64,000 nucleotides of DNA from Lysobacter sp. (GCA_008015835.1 SSGH01000010.1:248001-312000); one strand, 5' to 3'. Counted from the stretch's first letter, positions 1 through 12,065 are shown. Numbers and translations are program-made. Notes: generated by a model from the letters alone, not told the origin.

Positions 1-471
1 CTCCTGATTCGCGCTATTTGGGGCCACTTGGCAGCAGTCGGCGTTGATCGCTACCTCAAGGGGCCACTCACAACACAATGGCGAGACTTCTTCCTTGATG
101 AAACCTTACCTGTGCCGGGAGGAAGCAACTTCTACTACTGGGTTTATCCCTACCGCCGGCAGGCCTTGGTCCGGGATGCAGGCACTCTTGACATCAGCAA
201 TGGCGGCCAGTCCATCTATTGGCTGATGAAGTTCTACCCAATGGCATTTTGCGTGTGGATGCCGCAGAACGGGTGGACATTGGGCTATCGCGATCTCGTG
301 GTATGCCGCTCGTCTTATCCGGATGATGTGGTTGATGTGATGGTTGACTTCGCTCCTGTGCCTCACGAGCTGACGCTAGAAGCGCCCACGACGACACAGG
401 CCATCATGTTCGGGAAGGACTCAATCGTTGCGAACAGTCGCGCGCCTCGCGGCCGCATTCTTCAAGTCTAA
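1..471 (+). CDS. Hypothetical protein, 5' end cut by the window
   Basis: The reading frame is open from base 1 and stops with TAA at 469-471, giving 156 visible residues. An internal TTG at 28 could serve as a start, but the frame continues upstream without a stop, so the gene is probably cut by the window edge. The visible part is rich in Trp, Tyr and Phe, with no signal peptide, transmembrane segment or recognised motif. A hand count gives 102 G or C in the first 180 bases (57%), lower than the neighbouring housekeeping genes look, which may mean transfer. I do not recognise the family. It is followed by inverted repeats rather than by another plus-strand gene. Confidence 0.5.
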   Translation, partial: LLIRAIWGHLAAVGVDRYLKGPLTTQWRDFFLDETLPVPGGSNFYYWVYPYRRQALVRDAGTLDISNGGQSIYWLMKFYPMAFCVWMPQNGWTLGYRDLVVCRSSYPDDVVDVMVDFAPVPHELTLEAPTTTQAIMFGKDSIVANSRAPRGRILQV

Positions 472-506
472 CGTCTGCTCTATGTCCGATTCTGGTCGAA
501 AGTGCT

Positions 507-574
507 GTAGGCTGGATCATCGACCCAGCAAGATCATTGAGTTGGCTCGGCTGGGTGCAAAGCACCCAGCCTAC
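507..574. repeat. Nested inverted repeat with strong hairpin
   Basis: An outer pair, GTAGGCTGG at 507-515 and CCAGCCTAC at 566-574, encloses a perfect 9-bp hairpin (550-558 with 562-570, loop AAA). It lies 35 bases past the stop of the partial gene, so it could act as its terminator, although no T-tract follows. The form is that of a dispersed intergenic palindrome. Confidence 0.6.
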
Positions 575-603
575 AAGGGCTGAGGTGATCGAATTCGATT
601 TCG

Positions 604-677
604 CATAGGGTGCGCGTGTCGCGCACCGTTTTTGGTATCGAGCGGGAAATCACGGTGCGCGGCACGCGCACCCTATG
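604..677. repeat. 26-bp imperfect inverted repeat
   Basis: Arms 604-629 and 652-677 are reverse complements with one mismatch; the outer 15 bp (CATAGGGTGCGCGTG) are perfect. The loop is 22 bases. It lies between the converging ends of the partial plus-strand gene and the suf unit. It may be a transcription barrier or a REP-type element. Confidence 0.6.
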
Positions 678-707
678 AAATTTCACGTGCTGGTTCGTGC
701 GGAGATT

Positions 708-1031
708 TCAATCGCGATCGTCGCGCACCCAAATCCCGCTGTGTTCGATCTTGACCGGAAATTTCGCGACGGGTTCGTAGGCGGGGGCGCAGAGGGCGCG
801 GCCGTCGCGGAGGTCGAAGCGGGCGCCGTGGAGGACGCAGACGATGCTGCCTTCAACTGGGTCGATGTCGCCGGACGACAGTTCGAATTCGTCGTGGGTG
901 CATTTGTCTTCGACCGCATAGAATTCGCCGTCGAGATTGACGACCAGGATCGGTGTGTCGTCGGCCCAGACGGTGGCTTTTTCGCCGGGCAGCAGTTGTT
1001 CGGTGGGGCAGACGAAAACCCAGTCGCTCAC
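708..1031 (-). CDS. Rieske [2Fe-2S] ferredoxin-like protein
   Basis: A 107-residue soluble protein consisting of a single Rieske domain. The cluster ligands are visible as CTH near residue 44 and CVLH about 20 residues later (CxH...CxxH). Proteins of this size act as electron carriers, for example the ferredoxin subunit of non-heme iron oxygenases or NirD-like proteins. The GTG start at 1031 overlaps the TGA of the upstream acetyltransferase gene (GTGA), so the two are translationally coupled. As the last gene of the suf unit it could be a client of the machinery or an electron donor to it; which one is inference. No oxygenase gene is nearby. Confidence 0.85.
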   Translation of the reverse strand: MSDWVFVCPTEQLLPGEKATVWADDTPILVVNLDGEFYAVEDKCTHDEFELSSGDIDPVEGSIVCVLHGARFDLRDGRALCAPAYEPVAKFPVKIEHSGIWVRDDRD

Positions 1032-1615
1032 GAGGCGCGCTCCTTCAGTGATTTTTCCAGAATCTCGAAGCGCAAATCGTCGCGCTTGGGCAACCCATAT
1101 CGCGGGTCGCCGTAGGGAAACGGTTTCTTGATGCCGGTGCGCGCATAGCCGCGACGTACGTAATACGCGATCAATTCCTCGCGGCAATCGATCACGGTCA
1201 TGCGCATGCGCGCGCAGCCGTAGACCTCGCGCGCGATGCGTTCGGCTTCCGCAAGTACGATCTTGCCGACGCCGCCGCTTTGCGCGTCTGGGGCGACCGA
1301 AAACATGCCGAAATACGCGGCGCTGCCGTCGCCGTTCGACGCCTCGTGCCCCGCGACCTCGCTCGCCTCGTCCGCTTCAACGACGACGTGCGCGCAAGCG
1401 AGCAGTCGGTGATCGTCTTCCGCCAACAGAATCGCGCTCTGCGGCATCGCGAGATCGGCGCGCAGCATATCCGGGTCGATGCGCTGCCCGTCGAGAATAT
1501 CGGCTTCAGTGGTCCAACCGCGCTTGCTGCTTTCGCCGCGATAGGCGGACGTGACCAGTTCGACCAGCGCGGGAATATCGTGTTCGGTCGCGTAACGGAA
1601 GCGAAGTGCGGACAC
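1028..1615 (-). CDS. GNAT-family N-acetyltransferase
   Basis: The 195-residue protein has a GNAT fold: an N-terminal beta/alpha unit starting FRYATEHDIPALVELV, a central strand AAYFGMFSVAPDAQ, then the acetyl-CoA pyrophosphate loop SGGVGKIVLAEAE (about residues 113-125) and the C-terminal IAYYVRRGYARTG motif typical of the superfamily. The substrate cannot be told from sequence. It starts 25 bases after the sufS stop and its own stop overlaps the start of the Rieske gene. Its place in the suf unit is by transcription; a role in Fe-S assembly is not implied by the family. Confidence 0.85.
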   Translation of the reverse strand: MSALRFRYATEHDIPALVELVTSAYRGESSKRGWTTEADILDGQRIDPDMLRADLAMPQSAILLAEDDHRLLACAHVVVEADEASEVAGHEASNGDGSAAYFGMFSVAPDAQSGGVGKIVLAEAERIAREVYGCARMRMTVIDCREELIAYYVRRGYARTGIKKPFPYGDPRYGLPKRDDLRFEILEKSLKERAS

Positions 1616-1640
1616 GCGGGCTCCTTTCGATGGCGACGGG

Positions 1641-2902
<1,262 letters not shown>

Positions 2903-2906
<4 letters not shown>

Positions 2907-4213
2907 GGCGTATCGCCCTCGATGCGTGCGAGTGCGCGATCGAGCGCTTCGGTGATCGTCCCGCGCAGCGCATCGTCGTCGATAGTGTTCAGCAATTCGC
3001 GACAGAACGCGGCGGTCAGCATCGCGCGCGCTTCGGCTTCGGGCAGTCCGCGCGAGCGCAGATAGAACAGCGCGGTCGGGTCGAGTTGGCCGACGGTCGC
3101 GCCGTGCGCGGCCTTGACCTCGTCGGCATGGATGACGAGGACGGGTTGCGTGTCGATTTCGGCGTTCGCGGAGAGCAGCAGATTCTTGTTGGTCAGATTC
3201 GCATCCGCGCCGTCGGCGCCCTCGCGGATCGTAATTCCGCCGTGAAAGACGGCGCGACCGCGATCGGCGCCGAGCCCGCGCCAACGCAGGTCGCATGCGG
3301 TGTCGCGGGCGATATGCTCGATGCCCAGGCGCGTATCGAGGTGACGTTTGCTGTCGGCGAACAACACGCCGTGCGCGGCCAGCGTCGCGCCTTCGCCTTC
3401 GAGCCGCGCGTTCAATTCGTGACGCGACAAACTGCCGCCGAGTTCCAGATCGAGTCGCCGATACTCGGCCTCGCGCGCGAGCACCGCATCCTCGCGCACG
3501 ACGAGACTGGCGCCGTCGCCTTCGTTCTGAATGCGCGCGTGGGTCAAACGCGCGCGCTGGCCCAGATGCACATGCGCGACATGGTTGCGCAAACCGCGGT
3601 GCGCGCCGAGCGCGAGGTGGTGCTCCACCAGCGTCAACGCGGCGCCGTTGCGCAGATCGACGAAATGGCGCAGATGCGCGGCGGATTCCGGGTTCATGCC
3701 GGTGGAGACGAACGCCAGATGCAGCGGCGCTTCGACGACGATATCGCGATCCACGCGAATCGTCGCGCCTTCCTCGGCCAGCGCAGCGTTGACCACGGCG
3801 AAAACTTCGTCCGCGCCGGCATAGCGGCGCATCAGGAAATTCGCGTCGCGCGGTTCGAGTTCGCGCAGCGTGCGCGACAGCGGCATCGCATCGACCCCGT
3901 TCGGGAGGCCGGAGAGATCGCTGTTCGCTGCGTCGTAGCGGCCGTCGACGAAGATCATACGCGGCGATGGAATCGCGGCGATAACGGACGTCAGCGCGTC
4001 GTCGTCGGTCGCATTCGCCGCAGGCGCATCGTCGAACGAGCGACGCTCCAGCGCGCGCAGCGAAGTGTACTTCCACGCTTCGCTGCGCGGCCCCGGCAGG
4101 CCATCGCGCAGCGCGGCCGCTAACGCGTCGCGACGATGCGCGCCCAGACCGGCGGCGTCGGCAGTCGCCAGCGCATCGAAGGCGCGGGCGAACGAGTCGA
4201 GCAGGGCGCTCAT
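2903..4213 (-). CDS. sufD: Fe-S cluster scaffold subunit SufD
   Basis: SufD is a subunit of the SufBCD scaffold and is involved in iron entry. The 436-residue product begins MSALLDSFARAFDAL and has the right-handed beta-helix core with conserved segments such as HADEVKAAHGATVGQLD near residue 340 and YLRSRGLPEAEA near the C terminus, both SufB/SufD signatures. The start was placed at ATG 4213 because it overlaps the sufC stop as ATGA. The frame is open further upstream, but that part reads antisense-like and lacks similarity. Length matches the family. Confidence 0.95.
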
Positions 4214-4977
4214 CGTGCCGTCGCCTCCGGCGCGACGCGGTCGCGAATCCACGCGTAGCCGTGTTCTTCCAGCGCCAGCGCCAGTTCCGGCCCACCGGTT
4301 TCGACGATGCGTCCATCGGCCAGCACATGCACCACATCGGGTTTGATGTAGTCGAGCAAACGCTGATAGTGGGTGATGACGATGAATGCGCGGTCCGGGC
4401 TGCGCAGCGCGTTCACGCCATCGGCGACGGCTTTCAGCGCGTCGATGTCGAGCCCGGAATCGGTTTCGTCGAGGATCGCCAGCTTCGGTTCGAGCACGGC
4501 GAGCTGGAAAATTTCGTTGCGCTTCTTTTCGCCGCCGCTGAAGCCTTCGTTCACGCCGCGATGCAGCAATTCGTCCTTCAGATGCAGCACCGCGAGCTTT
4601 TCGCGCACCAGTTTGAGGAACTGCATCGAATCGAGCTCCGACTGGCCGCGCGCCTTGCGCTGCGCGTTGAGCGCGGCGCGCAGAAAATACGTGTTGTTCA
4701 CGCCCGGGATTTCGACCGGATATTGGAACGCGAGAAAAATGCCCGCGGCGGCGCGTTCTTCCGGTTCGAGCGCGAGCAGGTCGCGGCCCTCGAACGCGAC
4801 GCCGCCGTCGACGATGTCGTACCCGTCGCGGCCGGCCAGCACGTTGCCGAGCGTGGATTTGCCGGCGCCGTTCGGGCCCATGATCGCGTGGACTTCGCCC
4901 GGCTTCACCTCGAGGCTGAGGCCTTTGAGGATGTCTTTGCCGGCGACGCGGGCGTGGAGGCGATCGATCTTGAGCAT
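4210..4977 (-). CDS. sufC: Fe-S assembly ATPase SufC
   Basis: SufC is the ABC-type ATPase that drives conformational change in SufB2C2/SufBC2D. The 255-residue product has Walker A GPNGAGKS at about 34-41, the SufC-type signature FSGGEKKRNE at about 146-155 and Walker B LAILDETDSGLD at about 167-178. ATG 4977 is the first start giving the conserved MLKIDRLHARV N terminus. The gene is separated by 76 bases from the upstream lipoprotein gene, the largest gap in the unit, and its stop overlaps the sufD start. Confidence 0.97.
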   Translation of the reverse strand: MLKIDRLHARVAGKDILKGLSLEVKPGEVHAIMGPNGAGKSTLGNVLAGRDGYDIVDGGVAFEGRDLLALEPEERAAAGIFLAFQYPVEIPGVNNTYFLRAALNAQRKARGQSELDSMQFLKLVREKLAVLHLKDELLHRGVNEGFSGGEKKRNEIFQLAVLEPKLAILDETDSGLDIDALKAVADGVNALRSPDRAFIVITHYQRLLDYIKPDVVHVLADGRIVETGGPELALALEEHGYAWIRDRVAPEATAR

Positions 4978-5053
4978 GGCGGTCTGTGTCGTATTTCGGA
5001 GGGGCGGGTGGAACGATGCGGTGGGCGAGAAGAGCGTTCGATCGGCGTGGGCG

Positions 5054-5713
5054 TTATGAACACGCCGCTTCCACGGCGATGCGATGCGTGCGGCCGGTGG
5101 AGGCATCGAGGGTTTCGAAGCACTGCAGATATTCGGAATCGCCGAACAGTTCGATCGTGGGGCAGTCGACGGGCGCGCTCTCGTCGATGCGCGGATGCGC
5201 GCCCGCGGCGGCGTCGCCCGGCGCGATGCGGCCGCGGGTGTCGGTCCAGTACCACTGTTCGCGGCCGTCGCGCCACTGCGCGAAGCCGATGCGATCCCCG
5301 CGCAGCGCGCCGATCGGCGCATTGAACGGTTTGCCCCAGGTGCGCAGCGCACGGCCGTCGGCCGCGAATTCGACCACGAAATCCGGCTGCAGCACCGGGT
5401 CGTCGAGCAATGCATCGCCGGTCTTCACCACCGGCGACATGCCGCAGGGGCTATCGGCCCAGCGCAGGATGCGACGGTCTTTCTCGGCGGCGACGGTGTC
5501 TTTCGCGCTGAATTCGGCTTCGATCGCGAAGGCTTCGGGCTTCTCGACGGTACGCGCGGCCGCCGTGGCGTTCGCGGGCGCGCTCGCTTCGCGCGAACAC
5601 GCGACGAGCGTGGAGGCGGCGACGAATGCGAGCGCAGCATGCGCCAAGGCGCTCGATACGCATCGAACGTGGCGCTTGTGCGACACGCGGGAGCTGGCCG
5701 TGTTCGGCATCAT
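5054..5713 (-). CDS. Putative lipoprotein inside the suf unit
   Basis: A 219-residue protein with a hydrophobic segment and lipobox LVAC at about residues 35-38, so it is predicted to be exported and lipidated. The mature part is Asp- and Arg-rich, with a WADSPCGM segment and a C terminus carrying several cysteines; I recognise no family. The start at ATG 5713 overlaps the stop of the ACT-domain gene (ATGA). The N-region before the hydrophobic core is long, so a later start is possible. It sits between sufB and sufC, which are usually adjacent or nearly so. Function unknown. Confidence 0.75.
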   Translation of the reverse strand: MMPNTASSRVSHKRHVRCVSSALAHAALAFVAASTLVACSREASAPANATAAARTVEKPEAFAIEAEFSAKDTVAAEKDRRILRWADSPCGMSPVVKTGDALLDDPVLQPDFVVEFAADGRALRTWGKPFNAPIGALRGDRIGFAQWRDGREQWYWTDTRGRIAPGDAAAGAHPRIDESAPVDCPTIELFGDSEYLQCFETLDASTGRTHRIAVEAACS

Positions 5714-6122
5714 GGCGCGTTCTGTTGCACCAGCGACATCAGCACGTCCATCGTCGCATCGGCCAAGTCCCACTCCACGAACAGATGGTCGTGATAGAAC
5801 GAGGACACGATATTGCAGGGAATCCCGTGCCCGGCGAGTTGGCTGGTGATGATGGCGAGCACGCGCGAGGGGTCGCGGCTCGCTTGCAGGCCGAAGGTGA
5901 TCTGCGCCCAGACGGTTTCGCCCGGCGCGGCGACATCGACTTCCAGAATCATCGACAGGCCTTCCGCATCGCGGAAGATCATCACCGCGTTGCCCGGCAG
6001 CGGGTCGCCGCCAGGGAACGGGCGGAACACGCGCGGCTCGCCTTCCAGACGCGGTGCGAGGTGGGCCAATTGCGCCCGCAGATTCGGTTCGCCCAGCGAG
6101 ACCGGCGTATGCGATTCGAGTT

Positions 6123-6126
<4 letters not shown>
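5710..6126 (-). CDS. ACT-domain protein inside the suf unit
   Basis: The 138-residue product resembles small ACT-fold proteins (ACT_3/ACT_7 type). Early residues contain [23 protein letters not shown]-like sequence and the C-terminal half has the characteristic [17 protein letters not shown] stretch (about residues 100-116). ACT domains bind small ligands, commonly amino acids; the ligand here is unknown. ATG 6126 overlaps the sufB stop and the gene's own stop overlaps the next start, so it is translationally coupled on both sides. A link to cysteine or sulfur status would make sense but is inference. Confidence 0.75.
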
Positions 6127-7594
<1,468 letters not shown>

Positions 7595-7598
<4 letters not shown>

Positions 7599-8062
7599 GA
7601 GCGGCTTCCATTCGCGTCGAGCGCGAGCGGGATGCGCTTGCGCGCGGGAAGGGCGGGCGCGGCGGGCGCGAGCATGTCGGCCAGCGACACCTTGCGCAGC
7701 GCGTCGGCGACCACATCGTTGATGCGGCGCCAATTCGCGCGCGCGCCGCAGGAGTGTTCGATCCCGCAGTGGCCGTCGTGGACGCTGCAGTCGGTCATCG
7801 CGAGCGGCCCTTCGATGGCCTCCACGATCTCGACCAGGGTGATGTCGTCCGCCGGGCGCGCCAGCCGATATCCGCCGTTGGCACCGCGAAACGCCTGCAC
7901 GAGCCCGGCCTGGGCCAAGGGTTTGAGCAATTTGGCCACGGTCGGCGCTTCCAAGCCGGTGCGTTCGGCCAAACCGGCGGCGCTCTGCACGGCGTCGGCG
8001 TCGGCGGCCAAGACGGTCAACACGACGCTGGCGTAATCGGTGAGTTTGGTGACTCGTAGCAT
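7595..8062 (-). CDS. Rrf2-family Fe-S-sensing regulator (suf regulator)
   Basis: This 155-residue protein starts [19 protein letters not shown], the standard Rrf2 winged-helix N terminus, with the recognition region around [18 protein letters not shown]. Three cysteines at about C92, C99 and C105 match the cluster-binding set of IscR/SufR-like proteins, so it probably senses Fe-S status and controls the operon it heads. It is the first gene of the unit and overlaps sufB. Start ATG 8062 gives the family's usual N terminus. Confidence 0.93.
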
Positions 8063-8115
8063 GGGCTGGCGGCCGCGAGGCGTCGCTGGCGAGAGGAATT
8101 CGAAACAGGACCGAA

Positions 8116-8144
8116 ATTGTACGCTTTCGCGCCGCACGGCTCAA
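8116..8144 (-). promoter_or_regulatory. Sigma-70-type promoter of the suf unit
   Basis: On the minus strand TTGAGC (8144-8139) is followed after exactly 17 bases by TACAAT (8121-8116), about 50 bases before the Rrf2 start codon. It is the only good match in the leader. An Rrf2 operator would be expected to overlap it, but I cannot point to a clear one. Confidence 0.55.
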
Positions 8145-8266
8145 ATCGACGCGCGCGTACGAACGCGGCGGGGCCATCGGCGCCCGCCGCGGGTGGGATC
8201 GATCATCGGGAATCCTGTCGTCGAGGCCGATGCCGGCCCGATGCGATGCGTCGGCCGCCGTCGCCC

Positions 8267-9844
8267 TCAATTCCGCCGATGCGCGGCGAAATCCGCCAGC
8301 GCCGCTTCGAGTTCCGCGTCGCGCCCGGCGGCGATATCGGCGATTCGCGGCGTCACGCGCAGGTCGGGTTCGAGGCCCGCGTCGGGCTGCGGCGTCTCGG
8401 GAAATTGGCCGATCAGCGGCAGATCCAATTCGATGCCGGAATTCGGCAGATTCAGGAAGAAGAACGCGCCGCCGTTGATGCCGCGACGATTGCCGCCGGT
8501 GGTCTGGCCGACCAGCGTACCGAGCCCGGTGCGGCGCAGGGCCAACGCGAATTCGAAGGTGGCCGAACTGTTGTTCGCGCCCACAAGCGCATAGACCTTG
8601 CCGCGATAGCGGGGCGTTTTCGGCGCGATGATGTCGCCGTCGGGATCTTCGCCTTCGCGCAGCAAGCGATAGAAGCCGTTTTCGGTTTCGGTCGCGTCTC
8701 GGCCCCAGTCGTGGAACGACCGATCCCAGGTCTTCAAATACGGGCGCAGCGCCGTCGGCGTCGTGCGGTAACGCACGAGCCGCCGGTAGGGCGGAAGCGT
8801 CACTTCGCGATCGGTGAGATAGGCCAGAATCGCGTCGCCCACGCTCAGGCCGCCCTCGTTTCTGCGCAGGTCGAGGATCAGCGCGGGCGCGCCGCGCGCA
8901 TCCAACTCTTCGAACGTGCGCTGCAAGAAGCCGCGCCAGTCCCACTCGCTGTCGTACAGCGCCCAACCCGGCATGTCGAGCACGGCCACGCCCGCGTCGG
9001 TGTAGCGCAATTCGAAGGCGGGTGCGTTCGTATCCTCGACGCCGCGCACGGTCGCCAAGCGTTGGGCGTACGTGAGCGCGGGTACATCGACGCGGCGGGC
9101 TCGACGATCCTGCGGCGAGCGCACGCGCAGGGTATGCGTGCCGTCCACTTGCGGGAAAAACAGCGGCAGATAGATGTCGAACGCGGCGTAGCGGTCGACA
9201 TCGCTCACCTCCAGGTACGCCCGTCGTTTCGCGTCGTTGCCGCCGTCGGCGCGGGCGACGGTCATCAAGCGGTCGAGGATTCGAGCCACCGGTACGCCTT
9301 CGATCGCCAGCACTTCGGTCCCCGGCGCCAGCGACGGATCGGTCGACAGATTGCGCGTGATCACCATGCGATCGCCGAGCCAGCGGAATTGGAACGGCAC
9401 GCGGTTGGGGGATTCGAACAACGCCTTCGCCACGGGTTCGGGCTGGTTGTAGAAGCTGGCGTAGGTATGGCCGCAGCGGACCTTCGCGGCGAAGCGGGAG
9501 AACGCCAGGTAGGCCTCGGCCAGCGAGCGGTCGCGGTCGAAGGTCTTGCGCAATTCGGCGAAGTGGCCGGCCATCTCCCGCGGCGTGTTGTAGCGATACA
9601 GTCCGGGGTGCAGTTGCGTGTAGGCCTGTTCGAGCGTGTCGACATCGGCGCGCAGACCGGCGGCGGGCAGCAGACGATCGGCCGCGGCGACCGTGGTCGG
9701 CGTCGCCGCGCTCGGGCCGGCGGCGGCCGGCGTCGCCTCCGCGGCGCTCGCGAAGGGCGCGCAGCCCAGCAGCAATGCGACGACCAGGCGACGAAGGGCA
9801 CGGCAAGAACGGATGCCGAGGCGAGAGGACGGAGGCGGCGGCAT
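8267..9844 (-). CDS. Secreted S41-family (C-terminal processing-like) peptidase
   Basis: A 525-residue protein with an Arg-rich n-region and hydrophobic core ending in [10 protein letters not shown], an export signal. The C-terminal half has the S41 tail-specific protease fold: [11 protein letters not shown], then the likely catalytic serine at about residue 427 in [12 protein letters not shown], followed by [18 protein letters not shown]. The start at 9844 is favoured over an upstream in-frame ATG because AGGAG lies 7-8 bases ahead of it. It stands between the suf unit and an AraC regulator on the same strand. Substrate unknown. Confidence 0.88.
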   Translation of the reverse strand: MPPPPSSRLGIRSCRALRRLVVALLLGCAPFASAAEATPAAAGPSAATPTTVAAADRLLPAAGLRADVDTLEQAYTQLHPGLYRYNTPREMAGHFAELRKTFDRDRSLAEAYLAFSRFAAKVRCGHTYASFYNQPEPVAKALFESPNRVPFQFRWLGDRMVITRNLSTDPSLAPGTEVLAIEGVPVARILDRLMTVARADGGNDAKRRAYLEVSDVDRYAAFDIYLPLFFPQVDGTHTLRVRSPQDRRARRVDVPALTYAQRLATVRGVEDTNAPAFELRYTDAGVAVLDMPGWALYDSEWDWRGFLQRTFEELDARGAPALILDLRRNEGGLSVGDAILAYLTDREVTLPPYRRLVRYRTTPTALRPYLKTWDRSFHDWGRDATETENGFYRLLREGEDPDGDIIAPKTPRYRGKVYALVGANNSSATFEFALALRRTGLGTLVGQTTGGNRRGINGGAFFFLNLPNSGIELDLPLIGQFPETPQPDAGLEPDLRVTPRIADIAAGRDAELEAALADFAAHRRN

Positions 9845-9985
9845 CGAGAAAACTCCTGCGAACGGAGCCGTAGAGTGCGGTCGGAGCCGACGCACGGCGA
9901 CGCAAAACCGCAGAAGCGCGCGAATATTCAAGAAATGCGACGCCCGGAGCGCCCCGGCGTCGCCTCGGTCGCGCTCATTCGCCGC

Positions 9986-11155
9986 TCATCGGCCGCTCGG
10001 GGCGTCGTGCGCGTCCGCTCGGTATTCGCTGGGCGTCGCGCCGACCAGCGCGCGAAACGCGCGATTGAAGCTGGCCTTGGAGCCGAAGCCGACCTCGAGC
10101 GCGATCGTCGTGATGTCCGCGCCGTCTCGTCCGCGCGGGGCTTCGCCCAGCCGGCGCTTGGCCTCTTCGATCCGCAGCCGGTTCACGAATTGACTGAAGC
10201 TCAGGCCCAAGCCGTCGTTGAGCGCACGGGAGAGATACTGCGTATTCGTTCCCAACCGGCGCGCGAGGTCGGCCAGATTCAGATCCGGCTCCCGCCACCA
10301 GCCGGCTTCGGCCACGCGCGCGGACCAACGCTCGCCCAGCGCGCGCCAGTCGCGCTCAGGCGTCGGCGAGAGCTCCGCGCTTGGCGCGGTCTCGCCGACC
10401 GGGGCCGAAGGCGGGGCGGCGGACATCGTCGGCAGCGCGATCCCCGCATGCCGCCATCCCTCGATGCCCAGGTAATACACCAGCAGACTCAGCGCGAGGT
10501 AGAACGGGAAATAGTCGAAGTAGTCGAGATCGGCGACGAGCCCATCGACGCTCTGAAACCCGACGTTGAGCGCGACCACCGCCGCCACCGCCCACAGAAA
10601 TCCGCGCAGCCAGCCCAGATGCAGCTCTTCGCGCCGTGCGCTGTTGGCCTCCAGCCAAGCTTGATAGGCCCGATAGCGACCGAACGCCCGCCACCAGTAG
10701 GCCGAGAGCGAGAGCAGGATGGCCGCGTTCAGCAGCGGCGCGACATAGGGCTCGTGGCCAGCGGCGCTCCAAGCCCACTTGGTCGGCAACGGCAGCGAAA
10801 ACGCCGCAGCGTAATAAGCGCCCTGCAGCGCGGCGGGCAGGAAATGCCAGCGCCAGCGCGGCGGCGAGGCGTCTTCGCCGAGGCGGCGCACGTAGAAATA
10901 CAGCAGCGGCCCGAACGCCAGTTGCCAATAGAACGGCGCGAAGGTCAACCACGGGTAGACATCGTAAAACCCCGCGTAACCGATGGTGTAGGGCGTGATC
11001 ATCAGCACCGTGCCGACCAACAGCGCGGCCAAAAAGCGGTTCGCGGCCGTATTACGTTTGGCCTTGATCAGTAGGCCGGCGACGATCAGGCCGTGCAGGC
11101 TGCCCAGGCCGAGCAGGCTGCTCCACGCGCCGAATTCGATCGTCGGCGCGCTCAT
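9986..11155 (-). CDS. AraC-family regulator with N-terminal membrane domain
   Basis: The 389-residue product has about seven hydrophobic segments in residues 8-240 (for example HGLIVAGLLI, FLAALLVGTVLMITPYTIGY, YFPFYLALSLLVYYLG) and a C-terminal AraC/XylS DNA-binding domain of two helix-turn-helix units at about 290-385, ending GFGSKASFNRAFRALVGATPSEYR. Such 7TM-AraC proteins are thought to sense an envelope or external signal directly. ATG 11155 begins just before the first membrane segment; the frame runs further upstream without support. It is divergent from the SET gene and upstream of the S41 peptidase gene, which may be its target. Confidence 0.85.
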   Translation of the reverse strand: MSAPTIEFGAWSSLLGLGSLHGLIVAGLLIKAKRNTAANRFLAALLVGTVLMITPYTIGYAGFYDVYPWLTFAPFYWQLAFGPLLYFYVRRLGEDASPPRWRWHFLPAALQGAYYAAAFSLPLPTKWAWSAAGHEPYVAPLLNAAILLSLSAYWWRAFGRYRAYQAWLEANSARREELHLGWLRGFLWAVAAVVALNVGFQSVDGLVADLDYFDYFPFYLALSLLVYYLGIEGWRHAGIALPTMSAAPPSAPVGETAPSAELSPTPERDWRALGERWSARVAEAGWWREPDLNLADLARRLGTNTQYLSRALNDGLGLSFSQFVNRLRIEEAKRRLGEAPRGRDGADITTIALEVGFGSKASFNRAFRALVGATPSEYRADAHDAPSGR

Positions 11156-11408
11156 CTCGACGCGTCCGGCGCCGCGGTGCGACGGTGCCGCGAGGCCCGG
11201 ATCGACGCCGGCGTCGATGGCCGAATCGGTGCAGGGGGCGTTGGTAGGGCCGCTGCGAGGGTCGCTGCGAGGCTCGCTGTGAAAATTGGTCGGAACGCCA
11301 TGGCTCGATTGTGCCCGAAGCCCGGTAGACCGGCGATGCCCTGCGACGGCAGCGTCATATCGGCGCGGAATCGGCCATAATCGCGTCCCCGCTCGAACCG
11401 TCGCCGTC
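11156..11408. promoter_or_regulatory. Divergent intergenic region, AraC / SET genes
   Basis: This 253-base stretch separates two divergent starts and must carry both promoters. The only reasonable box seen is CATAAT at 11376-11381 on the plus strand, about 28 bases before the SET start, without a good -35. A short run of gctgcgag-type repeats lies at about 11252-11278. No operator could be defined. Confidence 0.35.
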
Positions 11409-11879
11409 ATGCCCAAGAAAAAAATCGTCGCCCGCCTGTCCTCCATCCACGGCAACGGCGTATTCGCCGACGAGCCGATCAAGAAGGGCGAACGCATCGT
11501 GCGCTACAGGGGCAAACTGCGCACGCACGACGAGGTCGACGAGGCCTACGGCGATCTGGAAGAGAACGGGCACACGTTCCTGTTCACGCTGAACGAAGAC
11601 TACGTGCTGGACGCGAACAGCGAGGGCAACATCGCGCGCTGGATCAATCACAGTTGCTCACCTAACTGCGAAGCCGTGGTCGAAGAGAACGCCAAGGGCA
11701 AGTCGCACAAGGACAAGATCTTCATCGAGGCCATCCGCGACATCAAAGCGGGCGAGGAATTGACCTACAACTATGGAATCGTGCTCGACGAACCGCACAC
11801 GGCCAAGCTCAAGAAACTCTGGGGCTGCAGATGCGGCTCGAAGAAGTGCACCGGCACGATGCTGCAGCCCAAGCGCTGA
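11409..11879 (+). CDS. SET-domain protein (putative lysine methyltransferase)
   Basis: A compact 156-residue SET domain. The start MPKKKIVARLSSIHGNGVFA is the SET-N entry. NHSCSPNC at about 80-87 and the catalytic-site motif ELTYNYG at about 117-123 form the S-adenosylmethionine and lysine-access knot, and a post-SET-like cysteine set (about C140, C142, C147, with C83/C87) could bind zinc. All key elements of an active enzyme are present. SET proteins methylate protein lysines; bacterial targets are largely unknown. An HU-like Lys-rich protein is encoded 4 kb away, but no link is shown. The start is the first ATG before the conserved region. Confidence 0.9.
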   Translation: MPKKKIVARLSSIHGNGVFADEPIKKGERIVRYRGKLRTHDEVDEAYGDLEENGHTFLFTLNEDYVLDANSEGNIARWINHSCSPNCEAVVEENAKGKSHKDKIFIEAIRDIKAGEELTYNYGIVLDEPHTAKLKKLWGCRCGSKKCTGTMLQPKR

Positions 11880-12065
11880 GCGCAACGCGCGCTTCGCGCC
11901 CGTCGCCGCCCGCGCGCGCGACATCGCGCTGACGTCGAAACCGCCGAAATGCGGCCAACTCGAGCGTGCGCGATCCGTCGCGTGCGCCGCGCTATGACTT
12001 ACGACAGTCGTTCGGTCCGCGGCGATGGAACAGCATGCGCGGATCGATTCACGGAGGCACCGCCG

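Noticed and set aside
8117-11074. A 985-codon plus-strand frame across the S41 and AraC genes
   Set aside because: It is antisense to two well-supported genes and reads as Arg/Ala/Gly-rich shadow; no motif was found.
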